A DNA stretch of 64,000 bases from Xanthostigma xanthostigma (GCA_963575645.1 OY754464.1:79458948-79522947); one strand, 5' to 3'. Counted from the first letter of the stretch, positions 11,497 to 22,969 are shown. Numbers and translations are program-made. The notes: a model not told the origin generated them from the letters alone.

Positions 11497-12381
11497 CTCT
11501 CTAAACATGAATTAGTGAATTTTTCACTAAATCGTAAGTAAAGCTGTACTCACTTAATAATCAGTGATTTTCACAACCAAATAGTGAATTTTCACTAATT
11601 ATACTCTCTAAAACTGAAATAGTGAAAATGTTACTATTTGAAATAGTGACTTCATGATTCACTTCTGGAATAGTGAATTCAAGTAAAATTCACTCTCAGA
11701 ATAGTGAAGCCCTAATTTTATACGTGTCGCTTGTGGCGCCTTCATACAGTTACTATAAATACTTTATTTATATAGATTGTAGATCGTTCTATAGCAAGTT
11801 CTTTCTAAAACGATAAACAAACAAGTAATATAATTTATCAGGTAAGTTAATTAGATTATTTTAATTATATTTTCAGAGATTCAGAGTAAAGTATTGCTTG
11901 TATACTATTGTTTTTTACCGATTTTAAATTGTAGTCAATTACATAGGATCATAACTAACAATGAATTAAGGTTATGTTTTCTTTTTTGACGCGAATTCTC
12001 TAATTCTCAATTTTGTATTCAATTTTTAATCGGCTTGTAAAAATATAAAAGTTAATTATGATAGTGGAAGTAATGAATGAATAAAGATTTAAAAAAAATC
12101 TGTAATCAAAAAATTGTTGATGTCAGATGACATTTAATGATCACTTATATAGCTAATTAGTGAATTTTTGTATTCACTTATATGATTAGTGAATTTTTAT
12201 ATTCACTTATATAATTAGTGAATTTTTGTATTCACTTATATGATTAGTGAATTTTTATATTCTCTTATATAATTAATGAATTTTTATATTTACTAATTTT
12301 GCGTGGTACGATTCTAGCATTGACAAATAGTAAATATGCACTTGTAATTAGCTAAAAATCACTGATTCGTGTTCAGAGAGT
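11497..12381 (+). mobile_element. TTCACTA-rich TIR element, family H (copy 2, complete)
   Basis: About 885 bp. It starts CTCTCTAAACATGAATTAGT and ends ACTGATTCGTGTTCAGAGAG, giving about 20-bp imperfect terminal repeats. Near the right end, ATTAGTGAATTTTTATATTC and TTCACTTATATAATTAGTGA are repeated in tandem. Non-coding. The third copy is 55,656-57,211. Confidence 0.75.
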
Positions 12382-13099
12382 TTAACAAGGTAAATCATTT
12401 CCACTTTAAGGTAACGGATTTCCCCTTCAACGTCACAGAAAATTTCAAACAGATACGTCACAAAAAAGGACTTTGCTCTTCGAAATTACACACCTGGTGC
12501 AATATGAAAAATAGTGCATTATTGATATAACCCACTCTCTGTTCATTTACAGAACACCAACAATCGGTGCGTGTATGTCTGTGTGCGTGTGTGTTATTAC
12601 CTCATCCCCGCGCAGTCAGGTCGGCGAAGAGCGGTCGCCGGGGGGAGGGGGATGAGGTGAGGTCGGGCACGTGCTATATACGGGATATGTTTATTATTCG
12701 TCGTCATGGCAACCGTCGTATATATGTATAGTCACCTACGACGCCCGGCGACACGTCTGCACCGAGGGACGGGAGGGGGGGGGGCGACTCTAGCCGAGCC
12801 ACATCGTGCAGGTACCCCGTATACACCTACTAATGTTCCCATCAGGGCTTACAATGCCACAATCGCTGCAGTGTCATAATCTCAAAATAATCAAAGTGAA
12901 AAGTTTGTAAGCGTCTATTACGTGCCCTCGTTAAACATAATGGCTCTTTGGTACCACTGTAATAGAGATGTTTTTTACTGCCATAACGACCATAATTTAT
13001 TGCATTAAAAAAAAAAACAAACGAGGAGCTAAACTTCAAACAAATTTTGAATGCAAGTCACAAAAATACAATCAGAATACAGTACTCAAAGCTGAAATA
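12382..13099. other. Unassigned, with a G+C-rich and CpG-rich core at about 12,595-12,830
   Basis: The core holds CCTCATCCCC (12,600) answered by GGGGGATGAGG (12,646), a G-run of ten near 12,775, and many CpG. It stands out against the A+T-rich surroundings. It could be a regulatory island or a repeat fragment. No start site, splice site or gene could be supported. Confidence 0.35.
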
Positions 13100-13243
13100 T
13101 TAATATATAATAATAATGCGTTTAGTGTCCGTTTCTTGATTTTATCTCATAACAGACGCCATTTGCACCATTACTATTTTCCATCTATCATACTTCCCGT
13201 TATTTGCTACATTTTTAAACTTCCACTTAATTAATAGCAATGG

Positions 13244-13530
13244 GCGAATGAAGAAATTTAGGACATTAGAATGAGGTAGTCAAGTTTTGAGCACAGGAGT
13301 TTGACAGGTAATCGGACATAGCCTTGAATAAGGAAACATCTCGATATTTATCTGGAATTATTGAGGGAAACCATGGAAAATCTCAACAAGATGGCCGGTA
13401 CAGGAATTACCGATTCTCGGTGAAAGGCAGCAGGAAAAAGTCCCAGCCACATCTGCCCTCGCTAGGATTCGAACCCGGTACCTCCCGAATGCGAGTCAAG
13501 TGCTCTCACCACTACGCCACCCCGCTCGGT
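13244..13530 (-). mobile_element. tRNA-derived SINE (copy 2)
   Basis: Full-length copy in reverse. The tRNA-like head is at the right (GGATTCGAACCCGGTACC, the reverse of box B) and the tail at the left (GAATGAAGAAATTTAGGACA). It sits in the left arm of the inverted duplication. Confidence 0.85.
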
Positions 13531-13670
13531 AAAAATTAATATATAAATAAATATCTCAAAATACAGGTTCAATTACATTGGTTTACCAGTCATTAACATT
13601 TGACCACGCCTCGTTTTCAGATCCCTCCAGGAGACATGCTACTTTATATTTAGAATTATAACCGAGCGGG

Positions 13671-13931
13671 GTGGTGTAGTGGTGAGAGCACTAGTCTCGC
13701 ATTCAAGAGGTATTGGGTTCGAATCCCGGCGGGGGCAGATGTGGCTGGGGACTTTATCCTGCTGCTTCTCGCCGAGAAACGGTAATTTCTGTACCGGTCA
13801 TCTTGTTGATGTTTACCATGGTTTCACTCAATAATTCCAGATAAACATCGAAATGGTTCCTTATTCAAGGCCATGGACGATTACCTGTCAAGCTCAAAAT
13901 TTATCCTAATGTCCTAAAATTCCTTCATTCG
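13671..13931 (+). mobile_element. tRNA-derived SINE (copy 3)
   Basis: The head ACCGAGCGGGGTGGTGTAGT is followed by box B GGGTTCGAATCCC. The body is as in the other copies and the tail is TTCCTTCATTC. It is a mirror copy of 13,244-13,530 within the inverted duplication. Confidence 0.85.
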
Positions 13932-14066
13932 TCCATTGCTATATTAATTAAGTGGAAGTTTAAAAATGTAGAAAATAATGGGAAGTGTGCGATAGATGGA
14001 AAATAGTAATGGTGCGGATGGCGTCTGTTATGACATAAAGTCGAGAAACGGACGTTAAACGCATTA

Positions 14067-14567
14067 TCATATATATTAATACGTTAAGGTTAAGATGTTT
14101 GCCTCCCTTTTTAGAAAAAACCACACAATTTCTTCACATAAATTATATATCATTTTACAGATAATTGTTTGCTCTACTGACATCAACAACTAAAAAATTT
14201 ATTATTGCTTTTGTTTTTGTAAATTAATTAATTAACAGCAACGCTGAATAACGTCTGTCATCTGACAGCTTTAATTTTGAAACAGCGAGCAACGCTGAAC
14301 AACGTCACAGCAATGCTGCATGATGCCATCTGACGGCTTAGCTCAGCGCTTTTGCTACTTGCGCCTCTATATGACAATTTTAGTAAAATATTTCTTCGAT
14401 CTGTCATCTGAGCTTCATATTGTAATACAACAAAAAGAAGAACGTTATAAGCAGTGTGCAAAATTAGAAACGAATTGAATACCTGCAATCATGTTTAAAA
14501 AAATAATTTTGTAAAGTGATTATTATTATACTTATTTAGTGTGAATAATTCGCACAGGTCACACTAG
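14067..14567 (+). mobile_element. Non-autonomous Helitron, family B (copy 1, complete)
   Basis: 501 bp. The 5' TC follows A, then ATATATTAATACGTTAAGG. The 3' end is the stem GTGTGAATAATTCGCAC, then AGGTCACA and CTAG followed by T. The left arm of the inverted duplication (13,100-13,115) gives the empty site (CGCATTATTATTATA), so the insertion point between A and T is visible. No coding. Confidence 0.9.
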
Positions 14568-14828
14568 TTATTATTATATTTAAAATTATAAAACACGGTA
14601 CTTCCATCATATACACCCGTTCCTCCACCACAAGTATAAAGGAAAGAGACACGCATTTCATCAACAACACCCTACGACAAAAGCTCTGGACACAGTGACC
14701 TACCTAACACGGTGGTCATTAGAGAAATGTACTGAATTATAATAACCAACTAATTAAATATTTCAAAGTAGGGATGTGCAAAGTCGTGAAAAATAGTAAA
14801 AATACTCGATCGATTCAAGTGGAAAAAA

Positions 14829-15381
14829 TCATATACATATAAGTATTAATACGTTAAGGTTAAGATGTTTGCCTCCTTTTTTAGAAAAAACCACACAATT
14901 TCTCCACATAAATTATATATCATTTTACAGATAATTGCTTGCTCTACTGACATCGACAAAATTTATTATTGCTTTTGTTTTTGTAAATTAATTAATTAAC
15001 AGCAACGCTGAACAACGTCTGCCATCTGACAGCTTAACGTCAACACTTCGATCTGTCATCTGACCTTCATATTGTAAATACTGCATACTGCCATCTAACG
15101 GCTTTAATTTTGAAATAGCGAGCAACGCTGAACGTCACAGCAACGCTGCATGATGCCATCTGACGGTTTAGCTCAACGCTTTTGCTACTTGCGCCTCTAT
15201 ATGACAATTTTAGTAAAATATTTCTTCGATCTGTCATCTGAGCAACAAAAAGAAGAACGTTATAAGCAGTGTGCAAAATTAGAAACGAATTGAATACCTG
15301 CCATCATATTTAAAAAATTATTTTGTAATGTGATAATTATTATACTTATTTAGTGCGAATAATTCGCACAGGTCACTCTAG
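14829..15381 (+). mobile_element. Non-autonomous Helitron, family B (copy 2, complete)
   Basis: The 5' TC follows A at 14,828. The 3' end is GTGCGAATAATTCGCAC, then AGGTCACT and CTAG (15,378-15,381) followed by T. The body matches copy 1, with an extra internal segment built on CAGCAACGCTGAAC and CCATCTGACGGC repeats. Confidence 0.9.
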
Positions 15382-15435
15382 TATTCTAAAATACATTATT
15401 TCATTAACCGATAATTTTTATCCGTGTAATTTCAG

Positions 15436-15757
15436 ATATGTAGGTATAGTACGCGCCACGGATCTAAAAGGTTCGGAAGTTAGTCACAAACAGCGTCGCA
15501 AAAACACATTTTAGAGCCGTTGATACTCCCGCCACCTCCCAGCTACCTGCACGGAACGTGCGCTCGTCGGTGATTGGCCGTGATCGCTCGTTGCCTTTGT
15601 CGCTTTCCTGCTTTAAAGTACAGTCGAGTACGCTATTGTCAAGTTATTATTGCATGTTAGTTTTGTTGAGTTGCGAGAGTAGATTGTACAAGCGCAAGCC
15701 TGCATTCGCATCTAACTTCCGAGCCTTTTAGATTCGTGGCGCGTACTATATCTGCCT
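15436..15757. mobile_element. TIR element, about 320 bp
   Basis: The left end AGTACGCGCCACGGATCTAA continues AAGGTTCGGAAGTTAG. The right end is the reverse (CTAACTTCCGAGCC ... GTGGCGCGTACT). The arms are about 37 bp with a few mismatches. Both sides are flanked by TATA, which may be target or part of the repeat. No coding. Confidence 0.75.
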
Positions 15758-16189
15758 GTATTTTTGAGTATGAAAGTGCTTGTTGCTCGGTGCTTCAAGC
15801 ACTTCCGTTCGGTGCTTTGCCAGCTCTGAGTCCGAACCCAGGCTTAAGAGATTCCCGTAAAGCAGTGAAAGTGGAATGAAGCCAAAGTAAAACACATTTA
15901 CGTATAGAAATTTCTTCTACACCTTAACAAGCCGTCAATCGGCGCCAACAGCCAGACGGACAGACATGCAACGCGAAGAAAAACACTTTGTACATTAAAC
16001 AGTTAGTAAATCAATTACTTGTTTGTTAAAGCCGATTTACTTGTTGTGTTTACAAATTGCTTTTATTCCGCCGTCGCGCCGTGAATAAATGCAACAGAGA
16101 AAAATACCGATCGATTTTTAAATACAACAAACAACATTTAGTTAGACACTAGACAAGAAAACAAATACTTAAGTGGAAGTTCCCTCTCT
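15758..16189. other. Unassigned region
   Basis: No family or gene recognised. Confidence 0.35.
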
Positions 16190-16734
16190 TATGGCCATAT
16201 TCACCGAACGTTTTGTTCTTCAGGTAACTATTCCTCCGAATAAATAGCGACAATTCAATTCACCAATCACAATTAATGTTTACTCAGGTATAAATCTATT
16301 CTGTCTTACTTCGCAGGTATAAATATTTACTCGCATAATAACACATAGATCATAATACCTAACCTATAATCGTGGAGTATTATATCTACAGTTCGCTCTT
16401 ACGAATTTATTTATGTGTTGTTTTTTAAGTGAAGTGTATAGTTGTAAAATATTAAAGTTAGTGGAAGTTTTGCGTGCAGTTGGGTTAAGATAAAACGTTA
16501 TTATTTTGTGAAACTTTTTATTGACGTTTACACTAACGCCATCGGTCGGATTTTTGGGTGAAGGTCACAATATTCAACAAAAAGAGCAAGGAGTATAGTG
16601 TAGTGTATATCTATTCTTTAACTAACTGTTCTACCTAATATTTTGCTTGGTGAACTGAGAGTACGTTTTGTTCTAACGAATAAATTTGTTCCAAGATTAG
16701 TAACTTCTGTCTTTAATAGTGTTCGGTGACTATG
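16190..16734 (+). mobile_element. TIR element, family K (copy 1)
   Basis: The same ~540-bp sequence lies inverted at 48,866-49,374. Termini are CATATTCACCGAAC and the reverse of CATAGTCACCGAAC. Internal hallmarks are GTTCTTCAGGTAACTATTCC and CGCCATCGGTCGGATTTTTG. The flanks carry TAAGTGGAAGTT on both sides (16,170 and 16,750). No coding. Confidence 0.7.
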
Positions 16735-17177
16735 GGTATTAGACAAATAAGTGGAAGTTTACTGTAGTATTGATTATGCAGGTGACATATACCTATATTA
16801 TATTTAATCAACAACAAAAAATATATTAAGCTGACTGTTTGTTTTTATTATAGATAAAAGTACTTAAAATAGCTGTTATTATTACTATTTTAAGCTTTTG
16901 TTTATACCTTTAGTTAGGCCACGGCCATTTGCAATGTCATAATAATAATGTTCAGACATGCGCACCATTGTTTTTTCCGTAATATGTAGGTAAAACAAAT
17001 ACAGTACAGAGATGGAGATAATGATACTAGCGTGTTTAGTAATACATCTGCATTGTAATTTGAACAATAATTTCATAGGGAGTTCACACAACACACTAAT
17101 GAAGTGAAACTTGTTTGATTAAGGTGCCTACCCAATCACAGATGTACCTGTATATAGCTTTAAAAAAATCATTCTAG
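16735..17177. other. Unassigned region
   Basis: A+T-rich. Reading frames without a domain. No repeat seen within the window. Confidence 0.35.
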
Positions 17178-17678
17178 TATTCAATATGATATTAACTATT
17201 CGTTGCCATGGTTATCTACGTAGTATGTTCCACGTCATGTAAAAATTAATCAAACCATGTCTTACTAGTTTATTTCTGACAGATCCATAAAACAAAAGAG
17301 CGGATGATTTTTTTTTTTCAAAATATTTCCGAAACTATAAAGTTTAGAAAAAATTTTTTTTAACAAAACTTTCTTGCAAAAATAAATAGAATAATAAGCC
17401 GTTATGAAAAGTATACCATTATTATACAAAAAATACCGTTTTAGCATATATCTCTTCTGCGCATGCGCCGATTTTCCCCAAAAACAATAGGGCTCTTCAT
17501 ATTTGCATACCAAACATCCTCCCAAAATTTGGTTCTAATCCGCTCATCCGTTTGACCTGTATCGTGTTCACAGACTAAAAGACGCACAGAGATTTTCCAA
17601 AAATATGTTTTTTGGATTCGGGGAACCTCAAAACGGAAAGATATTATGAAATTTTTGAAAAGTGATTTTTGACCTAAA
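17178..17678 (-). repeat. Interspersed repeat family F (copy 2)
   Basis: Reverse of the copy at 8,640. It includes TTCGTTGCCATGGTTA near the left end, TCTTCTGCGCATGCGCCGAT in the middle and GTGATTTTTGACC at the right end. Confidence 0.75.
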
Positions 17679-17975
17679 CTAGTACTTACCATTCCCCACT
17701 TGTGGGTTGGAATGGTAAAAAAATTCACAACACACATCGCGTCTGTCTGAACGCGATAAACTCAAAAACTATACCGAACAGATTTTCATACGATTTTCAC
17801 TAATAGACGGAGTGATTCAAGAGAAAGGTTTATGTGTATAATTCATTAATGTTTTGTGTGAATTGGTTGAAATATGACGATGATTATTGAAGATGTCGGA
17901 AAAAATCAAGCCGACCAGGAGCTTTTATCGAACACGCTGTCTAATCCCTTTGAGATATAACAAAATAATGTATAA
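17679..17975 (-). mobile_element. Helitron-like end plus family D fragment
   Basis: CTAG at 17,679 begins a reversed end with the stem TACCATTCC/GGAATGGTA. Similar text occurs at 30,846 and 32,336. From 17,735 the sequence (GCGTCTGTCTGAACGCGATA) matches the head of the element at 34,244. Confidence 0.5.
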
Positions 17976-18949
17976 CAGAGTGACCTGTGCGAATTATTCG
18001 CACTAAATAAGTATAATAATTATCACTTTACAAAATTATTTTTTAAATATATGATTGCAGGTATTCAATTCGTTTCTAATTTTGCACACTGCTTATAACG
18101 TTCTTCTTTTTGTTGTATTACAATATGAAGCTCAGATGACAGATCGAAGAAATATTTTACTAAAATTGTCATATAGAGGCGCAAGTAGCAAAAGCGTTGA
18201 GCTAAACCGTCAGATGGCATCATGCAGCATTGCTGTGACGTTGTTCAGCGTTGCTCGCTGTTTCAAAATTAAAGCCGTCAGATGGCAGTATGCAGTATTG
18301 TGTCTGTTGTATTACAATATGAAGGTCAGATGACAGATCGAAGTGTTGACGTTGTTTCAAAATTAAAGCCGTCAGATGGCATCATGCAGCATTGCTGTGA
18401 CGTTAATTAATTTACAAAAACAAAAGCAAAAAAACTCGGGTCGCAGTGCGAAACCCTGCCGACAATATAGTGTATTTGCTTTTATAGGCAGTGTGGCTGT
18501 ATTATATGAATTTAACTTTGTTTTTGGACAAAATAAAGAAAATTACCCCTTAATACACCCCTTAAAACAACATTTTTTTACTTAATTTCAATACTATATA
18601 TCAATTCAACATCTGTACCAAATTATATACACCCTTCAGCATGTAAATCCATATCGGTAAACTTGCGTTTTCATAAAATTTGTAAGTCCGGTCCTGTCGG
18701 GCCGATTTTTTTAAAATTTTAGCAGTACATTTTAATAATTACTAAAGGGTTAAATTTTAAATTTGAAACGATTCTGATAATTTTTTCGGTATTTTTGGGC
18801 CCGAAAACTTTTTTCAACCCCTAAATACCACCCTTAACATGGCCCGATTGGGCCCATTTTAAATAGGCTTCGTGCGGTAATGGATTCCAACGTGTGGACC
18901 AAATTTCGTTTAAATCGATTAAGTCTGTCGAGAGTTATCGTGCTAACAC

Positions 18950-18988
<39 letters not shown>

Positions 18989-19251
18989 TATATAAACATT
19001 TCCAAAAATGGTGCCAAACTTCTTAGAAAGTTATGAAACGTCGAGAAATTTTGGTCCGACCTCTAGGTCCCGCCATCCGACCGACGCCAATAGTGTAAGT
19101 GCCTTATGGCAAATACACTAATAATAAATTTTTTAGTTGTCGATGTCAGTAGAGCAAGCAATTATCTGTAAAATGATATATAATTTATGTGGAGAAATTG
19201 TGAGGTTTTTTTCTAAAAAGGGAGGCAAACATCTTTAACCTTAGCTTATGA
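17976..19251 (-). mobile_element. Non-autonomous Helitron, family B (copy 3), split by an insertion
   Basis: The 3' stem GTGCGAATTATTCGCAC is at 17,987 and the 5' end (reverse of TC) at 19,250-19,251. The CTAG is decayed to CAGA. The body stops at about 18,429 (ACAAAAACAAAAGCAA) and resumes at 19,124 (AATAATAAATTTTTTAGTTG). The gap is filled by another element. Confidence 0.8.
18430..19123. mobile_element. Element with GTGTATTTGCC-type ends, inserted in family B Helitron
   Basis: The right end reads GCAAATACACT and the left subterminal part reads AGTGTATTTGC. The subterminal GACCGACGCCAATAGTGTA and the inner text (TGTCGGGCCGATT) recur inverted at 28,437-28,800. A TA-rich microsatellite lies at 18,948-19,000. 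Confidence 0.6.
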
Positions 19252-19657
19252 TGTAATTGTTCCTCTTTTACAGGTCTACAGGAAAGTCCACGAGGGCATA
19301 TGTCTATCTTTTAAGGATAGCTTACTATACCCATTTTAAGCGCTTTTTGTGGAGACCAATTTTTGTAACGCAAGTCGACGAAAAAACAGTGGCAATCTAC
19401 AAATTCGAGTGAAGCCGGACCGGGCCGCTAGTTCGTCAACAAAAGAGTGCTCATCAGAAAATGACTGTTACATATATTAAGTACACAAAAACAAATGAAT
19501 CGCTGCGCGCCGATGTGTTCTGTGTCAATAGAGAACCAGCAAACAAACAGATATCGTAAAGGATTGCGTTCAAAACAAACATTTGTCGTTCGGAAGTAAA
19601 AAAATAATCAATATTTACACAATATCATGTTCTTGCCAACGATATAAACATATAGAT
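19252..19657 (+). mobile_element. Helitron-like 3' end fragment and unassigned flank
   Basis: 19,260-19,431 ends GAAGCCGGACCGGGCCG, then CTAG followed by T, the form of a Helitron 3' end. The rest (19,432-19,657) is unassigned. The 8 bp at 19,650-19,657 (ATATAGAT) are the target duplication of the next element. Confidence 0.5.
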
Positions 19658-19905
19658 CAGTGTTTTTCAACCTGTGGGTCGCGACCCCCTGGGGGGTCGC
19701 GAAGCTTCTGTAGGAGGGTCGCCAGAGGTCGAGAGAATTTTGGTAAAAAAACAATAAAGATTAAAAAGATTGATTTATTAAGTAAGAGAATCTTAACAAA
19801 AGGATATACGTATTCGATGTATGTACATAATTGTAAAATAATGTGTTTTACGTACTATATTATGTACTTACTAGCGGACCCGGCGAACTTCGTACCGCCT
19901 AACAG

Positions 19906-19906
<1 letters not shown>

Positions 19907-19982
<76 letters not shown>
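19907..19982. repeat. (TA)n microsatellite
   Basis: About 36 TA units with almost no interruption, inside the family C Helitron. Confidence 0.95.
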
Positions 19983-19983
<1 letters not shown>

Positions 19984-20215
19984 CGGCCCTGTACGTGCTT
20001 CGCTACGTATAAAGTGAAATAATAAAACAATTTAATTGGAACATCTATCTATCTATTTTATTTATTTTAAAATATACATGGACGTATATGTGTGTATGTC
20101 GAGCACTCCGGCTGCGCCGTCGTGCCCGGTGCAAAAGAACGAATGGGGATATTTGAATCTTTGATTAACGTCTGATTAGTACTCTTCAATAAATAAATTA
20201 TCGACCAATTTTTCT

Positions 20216-20299
20216 AACAATTATATTGACAATATATAATTATAATTCAATAAATTTATTGAATTATAATTATATATTTTTGTCAATATAATTGTCAGA
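20216..20299. repeat. A+T palindrome, about 84 bp
   Basis: AATTATATTGACAATATATA, then ATTATAATTCAATAAA, is answered by its reverse complement around a centre near 20,257. A three-T bulge is the main difference. Confidence 0.8.
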
Positions 20300-20795
20300 A
20301 AAACTGATCCTAATGACTCGCACAATGGTTTATTATAAATCAATGTTTTTTTAATTTTTGACAGAATTTTTTCAAATCATACATAAGGCTGTTTATATTT
20401 TAAAACCATGGATACGAATTTAAAAAAAAAATCGTTTCTTTAATAATAATTATAATCAAAGGAAGAAAAGAAAATTAAGGGTGGACTACCCCTAACATTT
20501 AGGGGGATGAAAAATAGATGTTGGCCGATTCTCATAGATACCGGATAAGCACAAAAAATTTCATCAAAATCCGTCAAGCCGTTTCGGAGGAGTTTGGCAA
20601 CGAAAACTGTGACACGAGAATTTTATATATTAGATATCCGAATCCTAATTATGGAGACGTATAAAAACGTCGTATGGAATACGTAACATACACATACATA
20701 CATGATAAAAAAGCGAAGGATCGAGGGGTCGCGAAATATTTTTTCATACCAGGGGGGTCGCATCATGAAAAAGGTTGAAAAACACTGATATAGAT

Positions 20796-21989
20796 AATAG
20801 ATTGTACACGCTCGACAACTGAGACAATTGTCTACGTTTTGTTTAACCCGAGCGTGCTAGGGTAAAAAGTACTCTCTACTTACAATGTATCAAATTTCAT
20901 CAAAATCCGTCCTGTCGTTCTCAAGTAATGTTGATACAAACAGGCAGACCAAACTTCTGGAAATTCGTTTTTAGGCGCGAATAGCGTAAGCTAAAGCGCC
21001 TATATTATGTACTCGCTTTGTCTGTGAATCTGTGTGTCACGTTTTTTTGTGTCACGCGTACAGCCCAAACGCCGTAACCGATTTTAAAAAACTTTTTTTT
21101 GTTCGATTCGTCTCCGCGTAACTTAGCTCGTAACGTCGGCCGATTTTTGTTTTTTAATATATTTACTATTAAAATAGTATATTGCCCGAGACCAACCGAG
21201 AGCATCCATGACGTCAGTGTGGTGTATACTATTTTTCTTCATACCTCGGCCGTAAGTACGCTTATTAAATACATTAATTAATTAATTACATAAAAACACA
21301 GATAAATTCTAAGCAAGCAGCTTTAAGGTTATACTTAAAAACACTATTGACAGCTGTTCGCGACTATTAGCTAAAATATAATACGGTTGCTATAGAAACG
21401 ACATCTAAACAAACAGTTGATAGGTAATTTTTTGTTTACTGACGCCCGAACGTACGTACTTCCCGCATCAGTGCGCGTGACCCAACCAATGCGTAAATAT
21501 TAGACTTTCTGCCTTAAAATTCATGCCGAAAGTATGTACTTTCGATCGAATTATGAAGAAAAAATAATTTTATAATTTTGTTGTTTTTTGTGTTTACGTA
21601 AATTTTAAACAATTTAAAATATAAAATGCGCAAATAGCATAGTTCCCGTCGTCGGTTCACGAACTGACGCGCCGCTTTTTTTTCACTTCTAGCGCCGCGG
21701 GCAAAAGCTAGTAGAACATATCTATCTAGATAAAGGACCAAAACGTTTAATCAAACAATGTGTGAAGCGAATTTGGAATTCTAGATTGCATAGACAAACA
21801 GTAGCGACGACACGAGAAACCCGTTTTAATGCAACTCCCGGAGCACTGCATGCAACACAAAGATTCGTGCGACAACAATTATAGCGTAACACTTAGGAAT
21901 AATCGAATGAGTTTAATAATCGAAAGGTTGCTAGTCGAATAATTCATTTGAAATGATTTCTTTGCACGATGTACGATAATAATTAAATG
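20796..21989 (+). mobile_element. Helitron-like fragment (end at 21,713) and unassigned flanks
   Basis: A run from about 20,960 ends AGCGCCGCGGGCAAAAG, then CTAG followed by T at 21,710-21,713. The text GCCGTAACCGATTTTAAAAA is typical of such repeats. A short motif CGCTCGACAACTGAG at 20,810 is one of six in the window. No gene recognised at 21,714-21,989. Confidence 0.4.
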
Positions 21990-22490
21990 TGTCGCTAGTA
22001 TGCGCGAATGAATGAATGTACAACTCTTGAATGAATTTTGCACTCGATTTCGATTGTCAGTGTTTGAGAGAGTCACCTGCATATACAGCTTATTATATAG
22101 AACAGACGCAGATAAAAGACGTTCTGTGACGACACAATTCATTCGATCTGTCTATACATTCGATATAATGTTATTAAAGAATGAATTTAGTTGTCGTTTT
22201 CGATTGTGAGATTTAAGAGTCGCCTGCATGCAGTGCTTCATAAAAAAGAGGCAGATAAAGAACGTAAGCAATCGTATTCAATACTGTGCAAAGCACAGGT
22301 TTCTCGAGTGACGACACAATTCATTCGATCTGTCTATACATTCGATATAGGTAGGTAATGTTATTAAAGAATGAGTTTAGTTGTCGTTTTCGATTGTGAC
22401 ACTTGAGAGTCGCCTGCTTGCAGTGCTATATAAAGAGTGGTAGAAAAAGGACATAAGTATTCATATTCAATACTGCGAGTTGCAGTGAGC
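21990..22490 (+). repeat. Tandem array, about 192-bp unit, nearly 3 copies
   Basis: GACGACACAATTCATTCGAT starts at 22,128 and 22,320. Each unit continues CTGTCTATACATTCGATATA, GAATGA, TTTTCGATTGTG, then GAGTCGCCTGC and a TATA-like stretch (TATATAAAGAG at 22,419). The first unit (21,990-22,127) is partial and diverged. Confidence 0.8.
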
Positions 22491-22969
22491 ATGCCAGTTA
22501 ATTAGAATCTGAGAGAAAACAATTACATGCTGTGTTTCAGAGAACGCAAGATAATAATTTATCAGTGGAGATTGTAGATACTATCTTTTAATAATCGAAG
22601 AGTTCGAATATTTTCACTCGAAATGTCCCATCTCTAATTAATTATTAGTGAACCCGGGAGCACATAACTACGCTATCGCTTATGTAACAAGCGAGATGAA
22701 AGATTTGGATTGCGTGTTTATTCTGACTGTTCACTAAGAATCGACTGTGTTTTTTTAAGCTACCAATAACTAGAGTTATTTAGATCTTAGATTAACGTCT
22801 GAATAGAAATTTAAATAAATAAAATTAACAACCAATTTTTTCCAGACTGTATATTGACAAAAAATTATAAAATTATAATTCAATATCTCAATAATTGACG
22901 TTTCGGGCCGGATTTGGAGCTTCTTCAGAAATTTGTAATCTAAATATTATAAAAATGAATTAAGAAGGT
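22491..22969. other. Unassigned region
   Basis: No gene. AGATTAACGTCTGAATAGAA near 22,790 resembles text at 20,160 and 36,090, so it is probably a repeat fragment. Confidence 0.4.

Larger units (their letters stand above)
13100..14066. repeat. Large inverted duplication with one SINE in each arm
   Basis: The arms are 13,100-13,530 and 13,671-14,066, with a loop of about 140 bp. They share not only the SINE but also about 130 bp of flank (CCATTACTATTTTCCATCTA on the left, its reverse on the right). The duplication therefore came after the SINE insertion. The right arm ends where a Helitron enters (14,067). Confidence 0.8.
19871..20634 (-). mobile_element. Non-autonomous Helitron, family C, nested in the hAT element
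   Basis: On the minus strand it starts TCTAATATATAAAATTCTCG, then TGTCACAG, and ends with CTAG (19,871-19,874) flanked by T. Lepidopteran interspersed repeats of this kind carry the same TCCGAAACGGCTTGACGG text. It contains a (TA)n run and a palindrome at 20,216-20,299. Confidence 0.8.
19658..20787. mobile_element. hAT-type non-autonomous element with perfect 8-bp target duplication
   Basis: The left end CAGTGTTTTTCAACCTGTGG and the right end, reading inward, CAGTGTTTTTCAACCTTTTT are of hAT type. ATATAGAT occurs immediately outside both ends (19,650-19,657 and 20,788-20,795). GGGTCGCGA is present on both sides. No transposase. Much of the inside is a nested Helitron. Confidence 0.9.
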
